Assembly: GCA_964554105.1 (NCBI GenBank)
Contig: CAZKNF010000018.1
Coordinates: forward strand, 1-52,768
DNA: 52,768 bases
Direction: 5' to 3'
From: CAZKNF01 sp964554105
GTDB taxonomy: Bacteria > Bacteroidota > Rhodothermia > Rhodothermales > VXPQ01
The translations under genes were made by a program, and so were the position numbers. This document shows, piece after piece, positions 1 through 9,461 of the stretch; within the stretch, counting starts at the first letter, position 1, and the number at the start of each line of letters is the position of its first letter. The notes beneath the pieces were generated by a model. That model was given only the letters and a program-made list of their open reading frames with translations, ran no database searches and was not told where the DNA came from.

Positions 1-27
1 GCGGCACAGCCGATGATCCACGGATTC

Positions 28-3000
28 TTAGAAGTTGATCTGCACGCCCAGTCTGACACGACGCGGGAGACTATACATAAGCGGCGATGCCGATGTGTGG
101 TTCGCGCCGACGTTTACCGGACCCCCGGTATAAGCCCGGTAATTGAAGGTAGCTGCGTCTGTGTCCGGCTGATTTCGCACGAACCCGGTTCCACCAGACG
201 TCAGGAGATATCCGTCCTCGTCTGGGAGACCGGTGGCACGATAAACAGCAAGGATGTTCTGCGTGTCCAAAACATTCAGCACCGATAGGTAGGCCCTCAT
301 CGACGTGGCGCCGAGATTAAATCTCCTGTCGAGCCGTAAATCGATTCTGTGGGTCGCCGGAAGTCGAGCGGAATTTACCTCGCCGACGGCATCGGATGTG
401 AAGCTGTCATTGATGCTGAAAACGGCCGACTGGAGCGCCGTATACGCCTGGCCACTTCCGTACTGGACCAGCACGTTTAATCCGACGTTTTCAAGCACTG
501 GAGCGCCGAAGAGCACCGGACCCTCGTCCTCACCGAGTCGATAGTCGACCGATGCATTCACCGTGTGGCGTTGATCGAAGTCGGCAGGACTGATGGTATT
601 TGGAAACACCTGACCCCGCCATACGATCACCGACGTGGCTTCCGAATCGCTGCCGGTTCCCTGTGCGAACGCAAGCGTATAGTTCGCCGTGAGAGAAAGA
701 TTGCGCGTGCGTCTCAGATCGAACGCCAATTCCACACCCTTCGTAGTTGTGAAGTCAGCGTTGAGATAGGTGCCGTAGGACGGAAAACCGCCGATGAGAC
801 GCCGGTTGCTAATTTTGTTTTCCTGCGTCCTATAGAAGCCCGAAATCGTGAGCGCAGCAGTGGTCGTCAGGCGCTGCCGGAATCCGAGTTCGTACTGAGT
901 TGTGACTTCCGGCTCGAGTTTCGGATTCGGCGTCCTCGAATCCTGCGTAGTGATCTCCTCGTAGCCCCGAAATGGCGTAAACTGACGCTCCGTCGGACGC
1001 TGGCTTGTTACGTTGTACGACGCAAAGAAGACCGCCTGGTCCGTCACCGGAAAGCTGACTCCGATACGGGGCATGAACGTGACTTGCGGGTCGTACTCTT
1101 CAAAGGCTTCTGAGATAGGCTCATCCGTCGGTTCAACCTGACCCGACCTATCTTCTACAATAATCAATGGATCGATTCTCGAGCCATCCGTGTCGTAGAA
1201 ATTTCCGGCGTGGTCGCGATATCCGACAACGTCACCGGCATCGTCGAAGTAGGGTGCATAGTCGCCATCGATTCCTGCCGGGCGACTGTCTAGGCTAGAG
1301 GCACGCACGATCGGCACGGGCGCGTAGATGTCCCTGAGCACCAGCGAGTTATTGTCGAACACATCTACACGGACGCCCAGATTCAGAACGAGGTCACGAT
1401 ACTCGATCTTGTCCTGAATGTAGCCCGCGTAGTAGATCGGCTCGTACGGCGCGATATTGGCGTTAGTGCGATCATAGTATCCCTGAATGTCCTGGTCATC
1501 CACTTCATTCAGACCACGAAAGTCATAGCCCCAATAAGACGCCCTCTCGCGAAAAGCATCGAACGGAAGGTCCGAGTAATTTTCGACGCAGGAACTCTGC
1601 TCGCAATTCCCGTCGGCATGATAGCGGGCAAGACCGAAGCCGGCGAGACTGAACCAGCGTTGTGTGAGGGTCTGGTAAACCCCGCCGAACTCGAGTTGAT
1701 GTACTCCCAGCTGCGCGGTGGCGTTACCGGATATGTTCAGGGACTGCTGATCCTGTTTCTGGTAGTTCATGGCTACAAAGCCGCGATTGGCAGCCGGCGC
1801 ACCCGGGAGAGTGAAGCCCAGGCCAATGGCTCGGCCTACATCAGCTGTGCCGTCCGAGGTGTAGAGCGGCTCGTACGTGCCGTCGCCGCGTGTCGCGAAG
1901 TATCTGCTCGCGACTTCGAGGTAGGGATGCTGTAGATCCCCGTACGAAAAGGCGTCCTCGATATCGGACGAGAAGCCGTTCGGATACTGCGTGAAATAAT
2001 AATCCTGATATCCGACGTTTAGCTGATAGAAGAAATTCTGGGCTAGACGATGGCGGACGCTGCCGTAGAGCCGCCAGTTATCCCGCTCGTCGACGTAGAA
2101 ACGGTCCGTATTGTATGCGAGGTCGTCGAAGTTGAGCTCGTCTTCCCGCTGGGTCTCATACCCGCCACCTAGACGGACAGTGATTGCCTGCGTCGGATCG
2201 AACGACAGGTTGCCGTTCAATATAAACTCGTTGAACGGCCGGTTCTTCGCCGCATTTCGCTCGAACTGGTCCGCCGTATATGTGTCGGGCGCGTTGATAA
2301 GTCCACCCGATCCCAGCTCGTAGCCCTCCGGTATATTGATAAACGAGGCCAGCGTATCGGTAGTCAGAGGCGTTCCTGCGTCATAGGCGGCACGGGCTTC
2401 ATCCCACGGGAAAGGAACGTACTGCTCGTCACCGGCATCGTTGACTACCCTGACGACCTGAGGGTTGGCCTTCAACTGATCTAGCTGTTGGTCAGAAAGC
2501 TGATACGTATCTATACCGTAGGGGCTGGCATCAGCCTGGTGCGTGTACTGCCCTGAAATAAAGAAACCGAGGCGATCAGAGAGGAGCGGACCTCCGAGTG
2601 AAAGAGATCCCACGTTGTAGCCGTAGCCGTCCAGGCCCTCGGACGTGATACCCTCGATCGTTCCGAAGAACTGATCGCCGCCCGTTTTGGTGGTTATCGA
2701 GATGATACCTGCCTGCGCATCGCCATATCTCGCCGGAATTGTACCGATAAGCATCTCCTGCTCCGCAATCGCCTGCTGATTCATCGCGAGCGAGCCTGTA
2801 ATACGGACGCCGTCCACATAATAGGCGATCTCCTCTTCGCGGCCGCCCCTGACAAATAGATCGTCTGACCCTTCGCGGGATACGACACCACTCTGAAGAG
2901 AGGCGACCTGGGCGACGCCTCGGATCGGAAGATTCTGAAGCTCTTCGCCGGTAACGACCCTCGTCGCTCCGACGGCGTCCCTTTGGATCAGCGGGCGTTC

Positions 3001-3348
3001 ATATTCGACGACGATTTCGTCAAGCTCAGCACCGGCCGTCAGGGCAAAATCCAGCTCACGGGTATATCCGGCATTGATCTCGACGTTCTCGACCGTCTGC
3101 TCTTGAAAGCCTACGAACGACGCCTGAATGTCGTAGGTGCCAACAGGGACACCGATGATGTAGTAGCTGCCGTCTACGTCTGTCGCTGTGCCGAGCTGCG
3201 TGCCAGTGATGATCACGTTTGCGCCCGGCAGGGGCTCCCCGGTTGATGCGTCGGTCACGACGCCGGCGAGCCTACCCGTGTTTTGTGCTAACGCCAGCGC
3301 TGGCGTAACGAGAAGAAAGAGTACGAGTGTACCCCACTTGCGCAACAT
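28..3348 (-). CDS. TonB-dependent receptor with carboxypeptidase-like N-terminal domain
   Basis: Outer-membrane active transporter, energised by TonB; the substrate cannot be read from the sequence. The 1106-residue product has a signal peptide (residues 1-21, cleavage after ALA before Gln22). A carboxypeptidase regulatory-like beta domain follows at about 24-105 (GxVTDxxTGEPLPGANV pattern), then a plug domain at about 115-220 and a long barrel ending in a C-terminal Phe, as BAM substrates do. An AGAGGTAG ribosome site lies just before the ATG. No SusD-type lipoprotein sits next to it, so a SusC-type glycan role is not supported. It is the first gene of the window, on minus, and is separated from serA by 572 bp that probably holds its promoter. 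The class is certain; the ligand is unknown. Confidence 0.95.
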   Translation of the reverse strand: MLRKWGTLVLFLLVTPALALAQNTGRLAGVVTDASTGEPLPGANVIITGTQLGTATDVDGSYYIIGVPVGTYDIQASFVGFQEQTVENVEINAGYTRELDFALTAGAELDEIVVEYERPLIQRDAVGATRVVTGEELQNLPIRGVAQVASLQSGVVSREGSDDLFVRGGREEEIAYYVDGVRITGSLAMNQQAIAEQEMLIGTIPARYGDAQAGIISITTKTGGDQFFGTIEGITSEGLDGYGYNVGSLSLGGPLLSDRLGFFISGQYTHQADASPYGIDTYQLSDQQLDQLKANPQVVRVVNDAGDEQYVPFPWDEARAAYDAGTPLTTDTLASFINIPEGYELGSGGLINAPDTYTADQFERNAAKNRPFNEFILNGNLSFDPTQAITVRLGGGYETQREDELNFDDLAYNTDRFYVDERDNWRLYGSVRHRLAQNFFYQLNVGYQDYYFTQYPNGFSSDIEDAFSYGDLQHPYLEVASRYFATRGDGTYEPLYTSDGTADVGRAIGLGFTLPGAPAANRGFVAMNYQKQDQQSLNISGNATAQLGVHQLEFGGVYQTLTQRWFSLAGFGLARYHADGNCEQSSCVENYSDLPFDAFRERASYWGYDFRGLNEVDDQDIQGYYDRTNANIAPYEPIYYAGYIQDKIEYRDLVLNLGVRVDVFDNNSLVLRDIYAPVPIVRASSLDSRPAGIDGDYAPYFDDAGDVVGYRDHAGNFYDTDGSRIDPLIIVEDRSGQVEPTDEPISEAFEEYDPQVTFMPRIGVSFPVTDQAVFFASYNVTSQRPTERQFTPFRGYEEITTQDSRTPNPKLEPEVTTQYELGFRQRLTTTAALTISGFYRTQENKISNRRLIGGFPSYGTYLNADFTTTKGVELAFDLRRTRNLSLTANYTLAFAQGTGSDSEATSVIVWRGQVFPNTISPADFDQRHTVNASVDYRLGEDEGPVLFGAPVLENVGLNVLVQYGSGQAYTALQSAVFSINDSFTSDAVGEVNSARLPATHRIDLRLDRRFNLGATSMRAYLSVLNVLDTQNILAVYRATGLPDEDGYLLTSGGTGFVRNQPDTDAATFNYRAYTGGPVNVGANHTSASPLMYSLPRRVRLGVQINF

Positions 3349-3920
3349 ATGCTACCTCTCTATTGATGGTGTATGCCTGTGCAGGTCCGGCATTACGAGC
3401 AGGGACCGGCCACACACGGTATCGGCGATGATGTTCTTAACTGAAGATCAGCAAACAGGCCGCTCGCCTGCATGGGCGGCAGCGACACAGATTCAGCACG
3501 AATCCGCACTTCCGATAATCAGGAGCCTTTGAAGTGCAATCGTCGGATCAGTTGACGATGGAGATGCTGTATCAGTCTTGTCGCTAATCAATTCCCTCCG
3601 AGTTCTGAAAATCGTTCGTTCCATTTCACTGCCCGCCGCATCCCAATGCGACCGAAGAATATATCGGGGGACATTTCGATAGTCAAGGCCATCTTAGCCC
3701 CCACTGGAAGCGGTACCAGTAGCCTTCCGGCTCCGTACGGCACGGTTTTGTATAACGTCATTCGGTGAACGTAAGGAACGTCATTCGGACCGCTTGCGCC
3801 ACACTCATGTCCTGATCGACGGATATACATCGGTAAACGGTGCTATTTTCCTCTGAACGGTACCAGGGTCGATCTGGACGGAATGAAACGCGTATCAGTA
3901 ATATACATAGTGACTTACGT
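3349..3920. other. 572-bp non-coding region upstream of the TonB-dependent receptor
   Basis: This gap lies between the serA stop and the receptor start, both genes being on minus. The only open frame of any length (3588-3830, minus) has no recognisable protein character. The region holds a 12-bp direct repeat (annotated separately). I saw no convincing terminator after serA and no B12-box-like sequence that would mark a cobalamin riboswitch. It most likely carries the receptor promoter and a long leader. Confidence 0.5.
3754..3788. repeat. 12-bp direct repeat, 23-bp period
   Basis: The sequence AACGTCATTCGG occurs exactly at 3754-3765 and again at 3777-3788, so the two copies lie on the same face of the helix about two turns apart. 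A partial third GAACGT core lies between them (3767-3772). The repeat sits about 410-440 bp upstream of the TonB-dependent receptor start. Two in-phase half sites are a common arrangement for a DNA-binding regulator, but the regulator is not identified. Confidence 0.5.
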
Positions 3921-5504
3921 TTAGAAGTTTACACGTCGGACCTGCTCGACGCCTTCTAACATTGAGACTTGTTGAATTACTGAGTCGGGCACCTCTTCGT
4001 CCACACTAACCGCCGTGAGTGCCAGGGACCCCTTCCCGGTCCGCCCGAGCGAAAGCGCTCCAATGTTTATACTGTTCCTGGCGAGGATCTGTCCAACCGA
4101 TGCAAGCATTCCCGGCCGGTCGACATTCTTGTAGAGTATCAGTCGCCCTTCGGGTTTCACCTCCATCCAGTATTCGTCTATCCGCACGAGGCGCGGTTCG
4201 TCCGTATCGAACACCGTGCCTGCCACGAGTCGACTATCTGCCCCTGCATCGAGTTCTACTTCGAGAAGGTTCGTATAGCCGCCTCGAGCCGTGTCTCGCT
4301 CTTCACGAACGCTTACGCCCATCCCTTCAGCGAGGTATGGTGCATTTATCAGGTTCACGGGTTCACTAATCCATCTAGAGAGCACACCCCTAACGGCGGC
4401 GATAGTCAGAACCTCCGCGAAACGACGGGGAACGTCACCGCGGCAGCGCACCGTCACGCTGTTCATATGACCGTCTCCAAGTTGGCCGACGATCTGGCCC
4501 AGCTTGTCGGCGAGACTGAGATACGGCTGGACTTCGGGCTGAGAGGCCATCTTTATCGCCATTGCATTGACCGGGGACTGAACCGGCTCTCGTCGCAGCG
4601 CGTGGATGACCTGCTCGGTGATCTGCTTCGCGACCTTCGTTTGCGCTTCATCAGTAGATGCAGCGATATGCGGAGTGGCCACCACACGGTCGTGCCGAAT
4701 GAGCGCCTGCAGCGACTCAGGCGGAGGTTCCGTCGAATATACGTCGAGCGCGGCCCCTCCCACCTTGCCGCTTTCGAGTGCCTCGAGCAGCGCCACCTCG
4801 TCTACAATTCCTCCGCGAGCGCAGTTTATTATGCGGACGCCCGTTTTGCATCGTCCGAGTGTTTCCTCGTTGAACAGGTTGCGTGTGGCATCGTTGAGCG
4901 GCGTATGGATCGTGATGAAATCGCTCTTTTCATAAATCTCGTCGATGTCGACCAGGCGCACGCCGATTCGATCCGCTGTATCCGGGGAAAGCACGGGGTC
5001 GTACCCGAGAATCGTCATTCCAAACCCTGCCATGCGCTCGGCTACAGCACGACCGATCTTCCCGACACCGACGATGCCGAGTGTTTTCTCGAAGAGTTCC
5101 GAACCCGTGAACGTCTTCCGGTCCCACTTGCCGTCGAACAGCGACTTATATGCATGTGGAATCCGGCGTGAAAGCGACATCAGCATGGCGACCGTGTGCT
5201 CAGCCGTGGATATCGTATTCCCGTCTGGAGCGTTGATTACGAGCACTCCTCGCCGCGTCGCTGCTTCGAGATCGATATTGTCGACACCTACGCCGGCTCG
5301 TCCGATCACGGTCAGGATTTCGGCGGAATCGATCAGGTCGGACGTTATGGACGTACCGCTCCGGATGATCCATCCATCCGCATCCCTGGCGAGTGATCGA
5401 AGTTCGTCATCCGACTTCTTAAGCTGGACATCCGCCGTTATGCCGTTCGCCTCGAGGAGTTCGACACAGATCTCATCGACGGCGTCGGTGATCAGTACTT
5501 TCAT
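3921..5504 (-). CDS. serA: D-3-phosphoglycerate dehydrogenase (long form, ACT domain)
   Basis: Catalyses the first step of phosphorylated serine synthesis, 3-phosphoglycerate to 3-phosphohydroxypyruvate with NAD. The 527-residue protein matches the long SerA form. The substrate and NAD domains span about 1-315, with the Rossmann glycine motif GVGKIGRAVAE near 147, catalytic Arg in NCARGG near 228 and His in TPHIAAS near 277. An ASB-type intervening domain (about 325-450) and a C-terminal ACT domain (about 452-527) follow; ACT domains in this family bind serine for feedback control. It lies downstream of engB on the same strand with a 95-bp spacer that contains a heptanucleotide array. The start is the ATG at 5504. 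Confidence 0.96.
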   Translation of the reverse strand: MKVLITDAVDEICVELLEANGITADVQLKKSDDELRSLARDADGWIIRSGTSITSDLIDSAEILTVIGRAGVGVDNIDLEAATRRGVLVINAPDGNTISTAEHTVAMLMSLSRRIPHAYKSLFDGKWDRKTFTGSELFEKTLGIVGVGKIGRAVAERMAGFGMTILGYDPVLSPDTADRIGVRLVDIDEIYEKSDFITIHTPLNDATRNLFNEETLGRCKTGVRIINCARGGIVDEVALLEALESGKVGGAALDVYSTEPPPESLQALIRHDRVVATPHIAASTDEAQTKVAKQITEQVIHALRREPVQSPVNAMAIKMASQPEVQPYLSLADKLGQIVGQLGDGHMNSVTVRCRGDVPRRFAEVLTIAAVRGVLSRWISEPVNLINAPYLAEGMGVSVREERDTARGGYTNLLEVELDAGADSRLVAGTVFDTDEPRLVRIDEYWMEVKPEGRLILYKNVDRPGMLASVGQILARNSINIGALSLGRTGKGSLALTAVSVDEEVPDSVIQQVSMLEGVEQVRRVNF

Positions 5505-5517
5505 TTGGGCGTTCGGA

Positions 5518-5569
5518 GTTCAGGATTCAGAGTTCAGGGTAGGATTCAATTTCGGGTTCAGTATTCCAG
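5518..5569. repeat. Degenerate heptanucleotide tandem array (RTTCAGR)
   Basis: Plus-strand units of seven bases follow each other: GTTCAGG (5518), ATTCAGA (5525), GTTCAGG (5532). After a 5-base interruption comes ATTCAAT (5544), and after another come GTTCAGT (5556) and ATTCCAG (5563). The array fills most of the 95-bp spacer between engB and serA and ends 13 bp before the serA start codon, so it would be in the serA leader. It resembles the short heptameric tandem repeats known from some bacterial intergenic regions. Its function is unknown. Confidence 0.6.
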
Positions 5570-5599
5570 ACTCAAGATCGGGAGGTCAGCAGAGCGCCG

Positions 5600-6190
5600 T
5601 TAAGCGACCACGTCGTCGATCCAGCCTATGAGCTCATTTCGGCCACGTTTGTCTTTGGCGGAGGTAAGTAGTACGGGGACCTCCATAGCATATCCTTTGA
5701 GAACGTCATCCACCCGCTTCTCGCTTTTTGTCCTCTCGTTTCCAGATAACTTGTCGGTCTTGGTGAGAGCGATCATGTAAGGAACGTCGCCCCCGCGCAT
5801 CGTCTCCATAATATCCCTGTCGAGACGGGTCGGTTCATGCCTCCCGTCTACGAGATGAATGACGAGCTTCAACGTCTCTCGTTCGGTGAGGTATCGTCCG
5901 ATAAACCGGCCCCACCGATCGCGCACGTTCTTAGAAACTCGAGCGTAGCCGAATCCGGGAAGGTCGACGAAGTAGATGCGCCTGTTAACGAGGTAAAAAT
6001 TAAACTCTTGTGTTTTGCCCGGCGTCCGGCTCGTACGAGCGATACTTTTCCTCCCCACGAGCATGTTGAGAAGGGAGCTCTTGCCGACATTCGACCGACC
6101 TATAAAGGCAACTTCAGGTCGCCTGTCGCGCGGCAGGGCATCCCACGTCGTGGCGCCCATCACAAATTCTACGTCGCGGAAATTCAGCAC
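5600..6190 (-). CDS. engB: Ribosome biogenesis GTP-binding protein EngB/YsxC
   Basis: Essential TrmE-Era-type GTPase needed for assembly of the large ribosomal subunit. From the GTG at 6190 the product is 196 residues, the usual family length, and begins directly with the family's N-terminal beta strand. It has P-loop GRSNVGKS at 31-38, a G2 threonine in the RTSRTPGKTQ stretch, G3 DLPGFG and G4 TKTD. The frame stays open to another GTG at 6268, which would add 26 residues unlike the family, so I prefer 6190; neither start has a strong ribosome site. It follows sucD on the same strand and precedes serA. Confidence 0.93.
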   Translation of the reverse strand: MLNFRDVEFVMGATTWDALPRDRRPEVAFIGRSNVGKSSLLNMLVGRKSIARTSRTPGKTQEFNFYLVNRRIYFVDLPGFGYARVSKNVRDRWGRFIGRYLTERETLKLVIHLVDGRHEPTRLDRDIMETMRGGDVPYMIALTKTDKLSGNERTKSEKRVDDVLKGYAMEVPVLLTSAKDKRGRNELIGWIDDVVA

Positions 6191-6298
6191 GTTGGTTGCG
6201 AAGTATGGATAGCCGTCATTTCGGAAGCCACATAACGACGTCGCCGTGCGTACGCGTTTAGTATTCACCTCGCGGCGCCGGTCGTCCCAACGTCCAGC

Positions 6299-7174
<876 letters not shown>

Positions 7175-7268
7175 GTGTCAGTCCAGAGATTGGATTTTTG
7201 AAGTTGAGGAGCGGAACGGAGGAGATGATGCTAACCTAGTGATCGACGACGTGCCTATCGATAAAGGT

Positions 7269-7319
7269 TCAGTCAAAAAGTTGACGGACCAGAGTGAGGA
7301 TGCCTGAAAGCATCTTCGT
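7269..7319 (-). CDS. Possible C-terminal tail of an unseen gene beyond the assembly gap
   Basis: Directly left of the N run, the minus strand read from 7319 gives the tail TKMLSGILTLVRQLFD and then TGA at 7271-7269. This is far more protein-like than the frame that merely continues gatA through the gap by arithmetic (DEDAFRHPHSGPSTF). It could be the last residues of a small gene lying in the gap between gatA and sucD. Only 16 residues are visible, so no function can be given and the call is tentative. Confidence 0.25.
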   Translation of the reverse strand, partial: TKMLSGILTLVRQLFD

Positions 7320-7320
7320 C

Positions 7321-7420
7321 NNNNNNNNNNNNNNNNNNNNNNNNNNNNNNNNNNNNNNNNNNNNNNNNNNNNNNNNNNNNNNNNNNNNNNNNNNNNNNNN
7401 NNNNNNNNNNNNNNNNNNNN
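7321..7420. other. Assembly gap of 100 N
   Basis: Exactly 100 undetermined bases, the conventional filler for a scaffold gap of unknown length. The true distance, and anything encoded in it, is unknown. It removes the last residues of gatA and perhaps part of another gene. Confidence 0.99.
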
Positions 7421-8868
7421 TCGACTTGCTTCTCGATGACGTGACCTACTTGCAGCAGTAAGGATTCATCAAAGTGCCGACCGAGAAGCTGCAGGCCTAC
7501 CGGTAGGTGAGGCGCAGTCGGATGCCTGCCTATCGGAACAGTCAGGCCTGGAATGCCCGCGAGATTGGCGTTGACGGTGTAGACGTCGCTCAGATACATT
7601 TCGAGCGGGTTGTCGAGCTTGCTTCCAAGCTTGAAGGCGGGTGTCGGCGTGGCCGGCGTAAGGAGCACATCGACCTCCTCGAATGCGCGGTCGAAATCAC
7701 TCCGAATCAGCGTCCGTACACGCTGGCCTTTCGCGTAATACTCGTCGTAGTAACCGGACGACAGAACGTACGTGCCCAGCATGATACGCCGCTTCACTTC
7801 CTCGCCAAACCCCTCCGAACGAGAGGTTGTATAAAGTTGCTGCAGGATCGTCTCATCATCCGTATCCAGCGCCTCGAAGTCGGCGCGGTGACCATAGCGA
7901 ATCCCATCATACCTAGCGAGGTTGCTTGACGCCTCGGCCATGGTAAGAATGTAGTAGGTCGCGATTCCATACTCTGTGTGTGGCAATGAAACCTCGTGGA
8001 CCTCCGCGCCGGCTTGTTCGAGATCGCGTGCACGTTCCTCTACCATCTTCCGAATTTCCGGGTCGAGCCCATCGGCTACGTATTCTTTCGGCAAACCGAC
8101 GCGGACGCCGCGGACGCTGCCGGAAAATGACTGGAGGTAGTCGGGTACGGCGACGGGTGCGCTCGTAGAATCGCGCTTGTCGTGGCCTGCGATCGTGTTT
8201 AGTAGCCGAGCGAGATCTTCGACGGAGTGGCCCATCGGTCCGATGGCATCGAACGATGATGCGAAAGCTACGAGACCATACCGACTGACTCTACCATACG
8301 TGGGCTTGAGACCGGCAATACCGCAGAACGCGGCCGGTTGCCTGATCGACCCTCCCGTATCCGATCCGAGGGCGGCATGACACATCCGCGCCGCGACTGC
8401 TGCCGCCGATCCACCTGAAGATCCACCTGTGACGAAGTCCTCATGGGCGGGATTTCGGACAGGGCCGAAATATGACATCTCGTTCGACGAACCCATTGCG
8501 AACTGGTCGCAATTCGTCGTACCAATGAATACGGCGCCGGCGGCGCGCAATTTTTCAATCACGGTCGCATCATACAGCGACTCAAAATGCTCAAGCATAC
8601 GTGAGCCGCATGTCACGTGCCGACGCTTAATGCAGATCACATCTTTGACGGCAAGCACGAGGCCCGCCAGGGGTCGGCTCTCGCCACGCTGTAGAACGCT
8701 ATCGATGTAGCGCGCGTGACCAAGGGCACCCTTGTCGACCGAGATAAAGGCGTTTAGGCGGTCGTTTTCTTCGTCAATGCGTTCCAAAAAAGAAGAGACG
8801 AGCTCTTCGCAACTCGTCTCTCCGTTGTCCAACGCTCTACGGGCGTCCGTAAACGTCCTGTAGCTCAT
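7421..8868 (-). CDS. gatA: Asp-tRNA(Asn)/Glu-tRNA(Gln) amidotransferase subunit A (3' end in gap)
   Basis: Amidase subunit of GatCAB, which releases ammonia from glutamine and amidates mischarged Glu-tRNA(Gln) or Asp-tRNA(Asn). The amidase signature is complete: Lys in AVKDVICI (near residue 75) and the Ser-cisSer region in GGSSGGSAAAVAA through SDTGGSIRQPA (about 148-178). About 482 residues are visible before the N run. Family members are about 480-495 long, and the last visible residues (VGHVIEKQV) correspond to the normal C-terminal helix, so only a few residues are missing. The ATG at 8868 has AGAGGA six bases upstream. tatA lies 57 bp upstream; gatB and gatC are not in the window. Confidence 0.95.
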
Positions 8869-8925
8869 GGATGCTCCTCTGCCGAGGTGTACTCGAAATA
8901 ACGCGATTAAGGCGTGATCGGACCG

Positions 8926-9216
8926 CTACTCTTTGCCTTCCGGTGCAGCGGCTCGCTTAGGAGATTCAGGGGCAGGGCTCTGCGCGGCGTACTCGTCAGT
9001 ACGTGGTGCTGTGCTGCCGTGCTGCGTGGGGCGGGGCTGTTGGATTCGACTCCGATTGTCCTCGAGATTGAGCTCGTTCTTTATATCGGTTGTGGCGTCC
9101 TTAAACTCGCGGATACCCTTGCCCAGTCCGCGCGCAATTTCCGGAATTCTTTTGGCGCCGAACACCAGCAGTATCACGAGAAAAATCAGGATAATTTCCG
9201 GCATTCCGAGACTCAT
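8926..9216 (-). CDS. tatA: Twin-arginine translocase subunit TatA/TatE family
   Basis: Pore-forming component of the Tat pathway, which exports folded proteins. The 96-residue product has one N-terminal membrane helix (about 5-20), the conserved FG hinge in VFGAKRIPEIARGLGKGIREF, an amphipathic helix, and a charged, proline-rich disordered tail. The Phe-Gly hinge and short length fit TatA/E better than TatB. The ATG at 9216 is chosen because AGGTGG ends five bases before it; an in-frame GTG at 9225 overlaps that site. tatC is not in the window. Confidence 0.92.
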   Translation of the reverse strand: MSLGMPEIILIFLVILLVFGAKRIPEIARGLGKGIREFKDATTDIKNELNLEDNRSRIQQPRPTQHGSTAPRTDEYAAQSPAPESPKRAAAPEGKE

Positions 9217-9221
9217 AGTAT

Positions 9222-9227
9222 CCACCT
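9222..9227 (-). promoter_or_regulatory. Ribosome binding site of tatA
   Basis: AGGTGG on the minus strand with a 5-base spacer to the ATG at 9216. It decides between that ATG and the upstream in-frame GTG at 9225. Confidence 0.7.
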
Positions 9228-9461
9228 ATAAAACTGTTTTGGGAAAGGGTGGGCTGTTTTCGCCCGATGTGACCCCTTCGATAAGGCCATGCACCTGCAA
9301 AGACGAAAAACGATCCGACCAGGGTGGAGTTCCGGTTATCAGCTTCGGAACGTACGGTTTGAAGAGGCCGAGAATGCATCGCATGTGAGCAGGGAGGCGG
9401 CACCGCGAGCTCAGCAGGGCAACAGGGAAACCGGCTGGCGCGGCGAGGTGTAAATCTCGGT

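Noticed and set aside
3588..3830. 80-residue frame on minus in the receptor leader
   Set aside because: No ribosome site, no coherent hydrophobic pattern and no recognisable family; it overlaps the direct repeat.
3349..3920. Cobalamin riboswitch upstream of the TonB-dependent receptor
   Set aside because: No B12-box-like GCCACTG segment on the minus strand and no matching multi-stem layout.
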